A stretch of 64,000 nucleotides of DNA, from positions 186,001-250,000 of the forward strand of contig KL647336.1 in NCBI GenBank assembly GCA_000727475.1, in the 5' to 3' direction. This document shows, one piece after another, positions 34,930 through 45,900 of the stretch (its first letter is position 1; every line of letters starts with the position of its first letter). Source of the DNA: Sarcocystis neurona. Lineage: Eukaryota > Apicomplexa > Conoidasida > Eucoccidiorida > Sarcocystidae. The notes under the pieces were generated by a model. That model was not told the origin of the DNA. It made no database searches and saw nothing but the letters and a program-made list of their open reading frames with translations. Both the position numbers and the translations under genes were made by a program.

Positions 34930-36316
34930 AGCAGACCGGCAGCTAGAGTCCACGTCGACCCTTGGCAACAGAGCAGCCGCGCGAGTAATTTTAACGGCGT
35001 TTCTACATATATATATATATATATATATGCATAGGCAGAGTTCCGTAGAGCAGGACAAGGGCAGGGTCCACGAATGCTGTTTCGTAAATAGGTTTTACCG
35101 AGTTTCTGCACTTACACATACATGGAGCGATCTAACAGCAGCGTAAGAGGGCCGGCGCGGACAAAGACTATTTTTGTGGATAAATTGAGTTGAGTATCAT
35201 ATTGATCTATGTGTAGATTCATCTGAAGGCAACACGAACAGGACAGGGCTGACGGCTTACACGAATCTGCAGCAGGAGTGGACTTGCAGTCTCACACTTG
35301 TGTCCGCAGAAAAAGTTCCTTCCTTGCCTGTGTCTGTGTCCCTGGAAGAGTAAGAGACGGAGGCAAAGCGAGATGGCGACAAGGAGAGAGAGACGGAGAC
35401 AAAGGGAGACGCAGAGAGAACAGCAGTCGTAGTAGAGGAGGAAATATCGCATGTTTGACAGAGAAGAGAACGCAGTGGAGAAGCTCCTGCGTTCTCTTGT
35501 TCTTTCTCGGACGCGCTGCGAATGCTTAAAGGAATTTGACGTGCCCCGTCAAAATAAAGTTCAGAGTGAATGAAACTGCAAAATGCGACGTACGTAGCTT
35601 CAGCAGAGAGGTGCACCTCTGCATACGCACGTTATTACGCGTCCATATAGATGCTCAAGTATTCGACTATACATATATATATATATATGTATAAGTGTAT
35701 ATACAGGCTATACTTACACGCGCCGTACATTAAATACTCATGGTATATACATATATGTCTCGATGCGCGTATATATATATGTATATATATATATGTTATG
35801 GTACCCACGTATGCCTATATGTTCGCACGCATCCACTATGTGTTTTATGTGCTTTACTTTTTCTCTCGTTGACGGTTACTGAAAGGTAGAAGAAAAGTTT
35901 TTCGACTGTGCTTCGCTTCCTTCTTCAAGCAGCAACGGCACCAGCACCTGCAGCAGGAGGCTGGTGACGAGGCAGGAAGAAGCGGGGCCAAGCAGCGACA
36001 GCCGCGCGGGATTTCCAGCAGGAGGAACAGCAGCAGGAACAGCATTAGGAACAGCAGCAGCAAGAGCATCAGCAGCAACAGCAGCAGGAGCAGGGAGAGA
36101 CGGGAGGTGGGAGGTGGGTTGCAGGAAAGAGTTCAGCAGTTGCAAAGCGCAGGCGAGACGTCAGCAGCTGGGACAGGAGCGTGACTCGAGTGAAGAAAAG
36201 GGAAGGAAGAAACAACAGGAGAGTGGCTTGCTTTTTTTTCTTGGAGGAAACAGAAGCAGCAGCGTACAGACTCCCCGCAAGTTCTCGACTTCTTTCTTAC
36301 ACCTGGGTGAAGTGAC

Positions 36317-39300
36317 ATGAACTTTCTCTCTTTTGTTGATCCGTCGCGCTGCAGCCCTGGAGGCGGGCAGCAGCAGCAGCAGAAATATTCTTCCTTGCCT
36401 TCTTCCTACAGCCTTGTGCTGCCGGGTGCCGCGCGTTCTCCTGCTGCTGCGCCTTCTGCTGCGGCTTCTTTTTCGTGCAGGTCTGCAGCTGCTGCAGGGG
36501 AGACTGCGGGGGACACAGTCGCCTCTTTCTCCCCCTCGAAAGCAGGAGCGAATCGCTCCGGACCGTTGCAGCCGGAGCAGCAGCAGGAAGAAGAAGAAGA
36601 GCAGCAGCGGGGAGGAGAAGAGCAGCACCCGGGAGGAGAAGAGCAACAGCAGGAAGGAGAAGAAGAAGGGCAGCAGCAGACGAAGGAGAAGCTGCTGAAG
36701 AAGTATTGTCTGACGTGTCGCGCGGATATGACAGTGAACTGCTGCGCGCAGGACCGGAGCGGCAGCGCTGCAAGGGTCGCTGCCTCGAAGAACTCTGTGG
36801 AAGCAATTAGAGCGCAAGCCAACTTTCCTTCACCTCCTGTCTCTTATTCGTCTTTCCACGTCGTTTCTTCCTCTTCGTTTCCTACTCCTAGTCAGTCGGT
36901 TGCTTCTGCTGCTGCTGCGTGCGAGGTCCTTGTCGCCGCTCCGCCTCCTGCTGCTGCTGCTGTTCTTCCGACGCCTCCTGCGGCCGACGGGTCTCGTTAT
37001 TCTCCTGTGGCTGCTGCTGCGGCTGCGGCTGGTGCCGTCCCTTCTGCCGCTGCGCCGGCTGCCAAGGGAAAGTTCCGGGCGCGACGCCTACGCAGTAGAG
37101 CTCGCCTGCTCAGTCGTCGGCGGCGTCGCCAGTCTGCGAGACAGCAATCTTCTCCTCAGCAGCAGCTTCCTCCTGCTGCTGCTGCGGCTCTTGCTGCAGC
37201 GTCTCCTGCGACGGCTGCCGCTTTCTGCCGTCCACTTCCTGCTGCTATTGTCGCCGCTGCAGCACCAGCAGCAACCGAAGAAGCAACAACAGCGACAGGA
37301 CAGCCGCACCACCAGGCTCAGGTGCCGACACTTGCAGCAGAAGCAACAGCAGCAGCGGCAGAAACAGCAGTGGCAGCAGCAGAAACAGCAGTGGCAGCAG
37401 CAGAAACAGCAGCAGCAGCAGGAGCCGCAAGAGAAGCAACAGCAGAAGTAGAGGATTTCTGCAATTTGGACAGGGAAGTGAGGGAAAACGAGAACTTGGT
37501 CGTGGCTTCGCCGTTCTGCTCTTCTTGTGCTGTTGGTGCTGGTGGGTCGGTCTCTGCTGCTGCTGCTGAGGCTCCTCCACCGCGTACTGCGGCTTCTTTT
37601 CCTGCTATTGCTGCTGCGTCATATTCTTCGTCAGCTTCCTGGTGGACTGCAGCACCATCAGCTTCCCTCGGCACGACCGCGGCTGCGTCTTTTCCCCCGG
37701 CTGCAGTCCACTTCCCTGTGGAAGAAGGGAGTTATTTCCCTGCGGCTGCTGCAGCCCCGCGGTCGCGTGGGCGGCGTGGGTGGATTCGTTTTTTCTTCTC
37801 GAAACGCCGGAGGCCAGGTGCAGCAGCAGCAGGGGGCGGAGCAGGGGGAGGACGAGGACAAGAACGGCTGGCAGCGGGATTTGTCGAAGATGAAGAAGCA
37901 CTGGCAGCAGACGCAGCAGCAGCTGCAGCAAGAGAAGCGACAACAGCGGGAGCAAAGGGAGCAACGCCAGTACGCGGAGAAGCGGTAGGAGCAGGCGCAG
38001 GTCAAGGTGCAGCACGATCTCCCCGAGTAGCAGCAGCACTGCGAGAGGGCGGCGTTCAGCACAAGGAAGTTGCTGCAGCCGCGGCAGCTGCAGCAGCAGC
38101 CGACGGACGGAGCCCACGTCGGGCTGCTGCGAAGCGTCGCGGATGGAGCCGCCGCAGCGTACGCGTCTCGTCCTTTGCTGCTGCCGCAGCGACTGCGGCA
38201 GGGGCGGGTGAAACGGCAGCAGCAGCAGCAACCGCAGCGACAAGAGCAGCAGCAGCGGCCAGATCAGGGGCAGGACGCAGCGGCCGCCTCGTGCTGCCGG
38301 CAGCAGAGCAGCAGCGATTGCCTGCTCTCAACGAAGAAGAAGAAGAGAGAGGAGAAGAGTGGTGTGGGGAAGGGGACGGGTCGGCAGCAGCAGTAGAAAG
38401 AGCCGGACTGCCGACGACAAATGCGACAACAGCGACGCGCACACAGCAGCTGCTGTCAAAACCCAGCTGCGCGAACCTGTTGAATCAAAGCGTCGATCAC
38501 ATCCCCTTCTCCCAACAGCAGCAAGAGCAGCTGCCTCCGCAGCCGCAGCAGCACCAACAGCGGCAGCAGTATCAAATGCAGCAGGAGTATCAACCGCAGC
38601 AGCAGCAAGTGCCGCAGGGTCCAGGACAACAGCAGCAGGTGGGGGGAGGAAGGAAGGGAGGACGTTTGCGGAGGCCGCGGGGGCTGCGGCGCCATCGCCG
38701 TCCTTTTGCAGTCTCCTTCCCGGTGTCTGCTGCTGGCCATCCGACAGCAGTTCCGCTGTATGCGACTGGTGGGTTGCTGTCTGCTGCATCGCATTTTCCG
38801 TCACCAGCTGCTGCGGCGCTTCCTGCTGCGGTGGGGGCAACGCCGGGCGCGAGTGTCTGCATGCCAGCGGCCCGAAGGCGGTGGCCAGCGCGAGCAGCAG
38901 CGGACGCCAGGGCACGTTTCTGTCTCCCCGCTCGTGGTGGAGCGCTGCGACGGGTTCGTCCGCATGCAGCAGGAACAGTAGCAGCAGCGACCACGCCGGG
39001 GGTCGCTGCAGCAGCAGTAGAAGCACTGCGGAAGGGGTCCGGAGGAGGAGGAGGGGCATGGGGGGGCAGCGCGACGACGACGGCGGCTGCAGGGGGCGTG
39101 GACTGCTTTTTTCCTCTTGGTTCCGGCAGCGCTGCTGCTGTACCTGCTGCCTCTTTTTATTCCCCTGGCGCTGTTGCTGCTCCGCCCGCACCTGCTGCTG
39201 CTGCAGCAACGGCAGCAGCGGACAGCGCGACTGCTGCGTGGGGAGGAGGAGGAGGAGCAGGAAAGGCGGGGGGGAGACGCCGGTCGTGGCGGACGGGAAG

Positions 39301-42300
39301 CCGCAGATACTCCCGACACAGCTCTCGCAGAAAACGTTTCCTGGGTTCTGCTGCTGCTGTTGCCCTCTCGGCACAACCCGCTGCTTCGCATGAGCATCCT
39401 GCTGCTGCTGTATCTCCCCCCGCTGCTGCGCCACACGGTGTCGTCACTGCTGCTGCTGCGGCTGCGTCGTTCGCGCCGCGGCAGCAGTTCTATTATTCTT
39501 CGTCGACTAGTGAGGAGAGGGAGCCTTTGGCCGACAGTCTGCTTTCGAGTGCTGCTGCTGCTGCTCCGAGGTCTGCTGCGGCTGCTGCTGTGTCGCTCCA
39601 GCAGTGTGGGGTTTCGAAGCAGCAGCAGGCGGAGGTGGGGGAGCGCGCCTCGGAGACGTGGCGGCTTGACAGCAGCAGCAGCAGGCCAGGAGGAGCTGCA
39701 GCAGCAGGAGGAGCAACAGAGGGAAGTGACGCGTGCGCCGCGGGGCCGGAACGGAAGAAGGAAGAGGAAGCAGCGGCAGCAGCAGGCGTGGCAGCTATGG
39801 CAGCGGGAGGGAAAACAGGAAGTTCCTTAAGTACAGCAGGGGAGGAAGAGAAAAAGAGAGAAGGAGGAAGGGAAATAGCAGCAGGAGCTGCTGCAGCCAT
39901 TTCTTTTGCGGAAGTTCAGTCGAAAGAAGAGAGAGCAACCGCACAAAGCGCTGGTGCTGCTGCTGCCCAACCAGCAGCAGCAGCAGCACGAGAAGTTGAA
40001 CTGTCGAATAAACTCAGCAGTAGCAGCAGCAGCAAGAGCAGTGAAGGAGCGGAGCCACCTGCGCTTCCTCGAACTGCTTTTCCATTTTTCAGCGAGCGAC
40101 AGACACAGGACGCATGTACGCAGCAGCAGCAGCAGGGAGGGGCTGCCCGAGAGAAGCGGCAGCGGCGATACACAGACTCCGTCCAGAGCAGTTGCTTGGC
40201 AACAGCTGCCGGGGAGGAAGCAGCAGCAGCAGCAACCGGAGGAGGGGAGGAAGGGAAAGAAGCAGAGGAAGACGAGACGACCCGGTGGGCTGCAGCACTG
40301 CAGCAGCAGCAGCATCAGCCACGTCACCCGCAACAGCAGCAGCAGGGAGAAGAAGGAAGTTTGCTCGAACGAGGAGATGCTGCGGGACTTTATGCTGCAG
40401 AGGTGAAGGAGCAGAGCGATGCAAGCGACACAGAGATTAGCAACTTCGCTGCTGCAGCATGTGCCCGCAAGTCGGACCGGGCAGCAGCAGCAGCAGCGGG
40501 CGGAGGAGGAGAAGCGGCAGCGGGAGAGGGCCAGGCGCACAAGAGCGACGCAGCTGGTGCTGGTAGACAAAAAGAACTTCTGCTGCCGCAGGCACTGGCC
40601 GCAGCCGACGGCGCAGGTGTGGGGCCAGACGTCGAACAGCAGCAGCAGCGGGCAGAGCAGCAGCAGCTGCAGTGGGAAGTGGTTGAGGCGGAGCAGCAGT
40701 TCGCGCAGCAAGAGCAGCAGCAAGAGATGGACGACGCAACAGCGCTGCAGCTGCGTGCGTCGCTGGTGCAGGAGGGACAGCAGGAGGAAGAGGAGAAAAG
40801 CTATAGCAGCAGAACGTTGCTGCAGCTCCCTGCTGCGTATGCAGCCACTTCAGTCAAAAGACAGGATGCAGCTGCTGCTGCTAATGCGTCTGCAGCGTCG
40901 ACGACTGCCCTGCCTTCGTCCCAGCAAGGGAGAGTCGCCAGAGAGGGCGCAGCAGGAGAAGCAGCAGCCGCAGCAGCAGCAGCTGCAGCAGAAGGAGGAG
41001 CAACCGGAGTAGAAGGAGCAGCAGGAGCAGGTGGGTTATCGGTCATGGAGGGGTTGTCGGTCAGAGAGGGGAACGGGTACGTGGGCGGTGGTGGGACTGC
41101 GACAGCAGCAGGCATTTTCGCTGCATCGCATTTGTTACGGCAGGCAGCCGCGCCAGCAGCATGCGACGGCGCGGTTGACGCTGCAGGAGGCACATGTGCT
41201 GCTGTTCCAGGTGAAGTTGCGGAAGCCGGCACGTGGGTTGCCCGGCATGAAGCAGCGGCAGTCGCGCAGAGAGAGCGAGAAGGGGAACCAGCAACAGCAG
41301 GGCGACCAGCAGGAGGAAAAGATGGAGCAGCAGCAGCAGACAGTAGGAGGGACAGGAAGCCAGGCGACGTCTCGTATGTTCACGAGGAGTCAATAGAAGA
41401 AGCAGCAGCAGCAGCGACGCCGCTGCAGGCGCGTCCCCACGACGCAGAGGAAGCTGCTGCTGTTGCTGCTGCTCCCGTAGAAGGCGGGACTGCTGCTGCT
41501 GAAAAGGAAGAGGAAACAGGTAAAGGTGCTGCTGCTGCTGCTGCTTCGATTGTGAAAAGTAGAGCTGCTGGTGCTGCCGTCGGCGGCAAAGAGGCGGCGG
41601 GAAACGAGGCAGCAGCAGGAAGGCAAGCCTCACGTCCAGGAGCAGCAGAGACAGAACCAGCAGCAGAACTCGTTTGGGGTGGATGGGCAGCAGCAGTCTC
41701 GTTGGCGACAGCAGCTGCAGCAGGTCGATGTGAGGATGAAGAGAAAGAGGAGACAGAAGAAGAAGTTGTTTCCCTCGAGAAGGCGCTACATCTGCTGGAG
41801 CTTCAGCGATCCAGTTTTAATGCGATGCAGCAGCAGCAGCTGCTGCTGCAGCACCAAGGCGAAGACGACGACGGGCAGCAGCAGCAGCAGCAGGAAGTGC
41901 ACGGGTGGTCGACGAGGCGTCGTGTGGCTGAAAAAGGGGTGTATCGCGCGCTCGGTAGTGCGGGTAGATCCCCATCTGCTGCTGCAGTTCTTGCTGCCGC
42001 GGTTTCCTCTTCATCTGCTGCTGCTGTGCGGCCTGGGTGCCGTGGCGCACGCGGTTGCAGAACCTCGCTACACGGGGAGGAGGAGGAGCAGCAGCAGAAG
42101 GCCGAGGAGAGGGAGCAGCAGGAGAAGATGGTGAAGCCGGAGACAGAAAGCGCGGAAGGAAGCGCTGCTGCTCTTGAAGATGAGAAAGAGAAAGAAGAAG
42201 AAGGAGACGTGAGAAAGAAGACTAGACAGAGCAGCGGCAGCAGCAGTAGTAGTGCGACGAGCTTCTTCGCAGACAATTTGCCACAGCAGCAGCGGCGTGT

Positions 42301-42908
42301 GATGCTGCAACAACAACAGCAGCAGCACGTGGGGGAAGATGCAACAGGCAACAGGTGGGAAGCTTGGCCGAACAACTTGTCGAGCAAGCAAACTTCTGCT
42401 GCTGTTGCTGTTTGTAACACTTGTGAGAACAAAACGGAGGAGAACAACGTCGTCTTTGCCTCTTTCTCACTACGGAGAAGAAACAGCAGCAGCAACAGCA
42501 GCCGCAGCAACAGCAGCAGCGGCAACAGCAGCAGCAATGGCAGCAGCAGCAATAGCAGCAGCAGCAACAGCAACAGCAGAAGGAGACACTTTGAAAAGGC
42601 AAAACCCGAACAGCGTCTGTGGGACCGAAAAAGCGAACTTCGGCTGCTAGCCGAGCAGCTTCTCGACGTCGTTGCTGCTGCATACAGCAGCAGTGAAAGC
42701 GGCAACAGCAGCAGCCAAGGCGCTCCGGGCCCCAACAGCAGCAGCAGCAAGAATGACAGCAGCAGCAGGAGGACTCGCGGCGGTTCATCGGCCATCAGCG
42801 GCAGCAGCAAGGCGGAGGAAGAGCGAACCTTCGGACCGTGCGTGTACGAGAAAGACGGGATCAAAGTGTGGAAGAGAGAAATTGAAGGAAGTCGCCTGTT
42901 AGTAAGAG
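36317..42908 (+). CDS. START-domain gene, exon 1 (low-complexity region and START N-terminus)
   Basis: One frame stays open for 6.6 kb. It encodes runs of Ala (GCT/GCA), Gln (CAG) and Ser (AGC), acidic stretches, an Arg cluster near residue 260 (FRARRLRSRARLLSRRRRR), an acidic-helical patch EEEVVSLEKALHLLELQ around residue 1815, a possible first START helix ELRLLAEQLLDVVAAAY near residue 2105, a Ser/Asn insert, and then the first START strands ending LLVR. Donor GTAAGC is at 42909; a second GTAAGA at 42902 would drop two residues and shift phase. CTG arrays in this exon are mostly read as GCT (Ala) rather than Leu or Cys. Confidence 0.85.
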
Positions 42909-45900
42909 GTAAGCCGCAAGAGCAGTGCAGCGCGGGACGCCAGCAGCAGCAGCAGACGAGGAGGAGGAGGAGACAAACAAAGAGGCTGAGAGTCAGAGAG
43001 AGAGACAGGCACCTAGGTGCAGCAGCAGAAGCAGATGTGAAGCAGAGGAAGAATAAGACGAAGAAAAGAGCGAAAGATAGGACGGGAAGAAACGCGCGAG
43101 GTTGCAGCAGCAGCGGAAGAAGAGAACCGTAAGAAGACTTCTGTGAAACAGGGGCAAGGGGACAGCAGGATGAGAAGCAGCAGGACAGAAGAAGAGAGGC
43201 AACAGCAGCAGCAGGAGCAAGAGAAGCAGCAGGACAGAAGAAGAGAGACAACAGCAGCAGGCGGAAGAGAAGCAGCGTCGCAGCAGGGGGAAAATTGGGA
43301 GCGCACGAGGAGAGCGGCAACAGCAGAAACAGCAGGAAGAGAAGCGTCGTTCAGCGGGAAAAGCAGCAGCAGCAGCAGGGAAAGAAGCGGCAGCATAGGA
43401 GACGAGATGCAACAGCAGTCGACCAGCAGCGGGAAACGAAGCAGCAGAAAGAGAAGTGGCAGGACAGGGGGCAAAGAAGCAGTAGTCCAGGAAGGCGAGG
43501 GACAGCAGCAGCAGCAGGAACAAAAGAGAAGCAGCAGTATCGAGCGGAGGAAGAGAAGCAGCAGTGTACAGCAGGAGGAGGAGAGACAGCAGCAGCAGCG
43601 CAGAGTGTCGCGGATGTGTCGTGCTGTTGCTGCTTTGCTATCTTTGGGGGGAGAAGCAGATTTGCCGAAACGGAGGGAGTCCCTTACTTCGGACGGCTAT
43701 ATCCGCCAGTATCTCTGCATGCATATGTGTAAACAGAGACAGGTGTGCATGCAGGTAGCGATAAGAATATGAGAGAGAACGACAGAGCGAGAGAGACAGC
43801 TCAAACGTGCATATATATATATATGTGTATAGATCAGACGTAAAAATATATACGTCTCTTTATATAGAGTTGTGTATATGTATCTGTGCATGTCAGACGT
43901 GAACGTATATGTATTTGTCCAGAGTTATATATGTATATATATATATATATGTTCGGTGAGGGATACTAGTTGAGTAGCTAGAAAGTGTCTTTGCGGCGAA
44001 GAAGAGCTCGGCCGCCGCGGCTGTGATGACTGCACTCCTTTTTTTTGTTCCGGTGGGACTCTGCGCCGGAGGCTACTGCTCCCGCACACATTTCGCTGCT
44101 GTTAGCTACTCAGGCGACGCGGGGACGCCGGTTGCCGCTGCTGCTGTTGCCGCTGCTGTTGCTGCTGCTGTTGCAGCTGCGGCAGGTCTCGGACTTGGAC
44201 TGCTGCTCCGATCTGCGCGTTTCTCTCTCTGTGTGTCTCTCTCTGCTGCTGCTGCAGCGTCATTTGTGGCACCGTTGCCGCCGCAGCAGTACTCTGCCTT
44301 CGCAAGCGACAGCAGCTTGCGCGCGGAATGGGACACACATCTGCAGTTCCACAGGACCCTCGAGAAACTCTCAGAATTTGTAGATATTTGTCATGTGGCC
44401 GTTAAAAGAGTTGCGACGATTTATCCTCGCGATGTTGTTACTCTACGAGCGAAGCGCTGCTGGCTGCTGCCGCGTCCTGAGACACAGCCCCGTAGTTTTT
44501 CGCTGCCGCAGGATCTTGGTTCTCTTCTTCCTCCGCTGCTTCCTCCTTGCGCTGCAAGTCCGCCTGCCGTGCTGCTGCCTGCTGCAGCAGCTACGGCTGC
44601 CGACAAAAGGTCACGCGGGGGCGACGAGGGGACTGCGGGGCCTGCAGCACGTGCGAGGAAGCAGATAAGGAGACGACATCGTGTTCCCCTGCCGCCTGGT
44701 GGTGCTACTGCTGCTCCTGCTGCTGCTGGCGCGAGCGCCGGGAGGGGAAACCCTGCCGCCTTGTCGAAGGAGGAAGTGCCGGACGCGTGGCACGGGGAAG
44801 AAGCAGCGGCAGAGAAGAAGAAAAAGCAGCCGGAAGAGGAGGAGAGAGAGACGGACGAGGCCGAGGAGGACGCGGAGGAAGATGAGGAGGGACACAAACG
44901 AGACGCAGATGCTGCTGCCGCTGCTGCAAATAATATCAAACCAGGTGTGGGGTGGAAGTCTGTTTTTTTAGTCGAAGGATTTGCTGCTGCTTCTTCTCTT
45001 CGTCTTCCGGCCTACCGCTGCTTCTGCTGCATTTGAGGACGGCAGCTCTCCCCCCTGCTACTGCTCCTGCATCGCTTCCCACTGCTGCTGCTTCTTCCCA
45101 TCTGCTGCTGCTTCTTATCTGCTGCTACTTGCGATATGCTGCTTCTTCCTGCTGTTCTCCTCAGGTGAATGTGGTTCTGCCCCCAAGAATTCTGAAGAAG
45201 AAAACAAAAGATACGAAGTAGAGCGCATGGTCTACGCGTCCTGCAGCTGCTCGGTTGACCACCCGGACGCACCCGAACAGTAAGCAGCAGCAAGAGGAGC
45301 AATAGCAGCAACCCCACCACCAATAGCAGCAACAACAACACCAACAGTAGCAAAGGCAACAGCAGCAACAGCAGCAGCAGCAACAGGAACAGCAGCAGCA
45401 GCAAGACCAGCAGCAGCAACAGCCATCCCAGTTGCAACTTGAACAACAGCAGCAATAGGTACAGCAGCAGCAACAGGTACAGCAGCAGCAGCAATAGGAG
45501 GAGCAGCAACAACAGCCAGATCAATAGCAACTTGAACAACAGCGGCAACAGGTACAGCAGCAGCAACAGGAACAGCAACAGGAACAGCAGTTACAACAAC
45601 CACATGCGTAGCAACAGGAAGAACAGCAGCAATAGAAACAACAGCGGCAACAGTAACGACAGCAGCATCAGCCTCGCGATTTGATGCCGCATGCGTCGTG
45701 TACGGCCCTGGGGTCGCCACGACCCGGTCGTTTTGTTCTATATTCTTACACTTTCCTTTACCTCCTTTTCTCTGTGTCTGTCACCAGTTTAAACGTGTTT
45801 ACACACATATATGTATATATTCTACGGGGACCTGTAAATACAGAGGTTTGCATGTGTGGGTGTGTCTGTGTACGTAGTCGGCCTCTGTACATATTTACCC

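Noticed and set aside
35964..36320. Frame upstream of the START gene whose stop overlaps its ATG (ATGA)
   Set aside because: It has no ATG of its own (begins at GTG) and reads mostly repeat; the overlap is probably chance.
41803..43320. Minus-strand Leu/Cys-rich frame of 505 codons that looks like membrane segments
   Set aside because: It is the complement of Gln/Ser codons in the START-gene exon; Leu and Cys runs are the CTG reading, not real membrane helices.
43143..43772. Plus-strand Gln/Ser/Arg-rich frame between START exons 1 and 2
   Set aside because: Joining 42908 to 44258 restores the START domain without a gap, so this stretch is intronic unless an alternative transcript exists.
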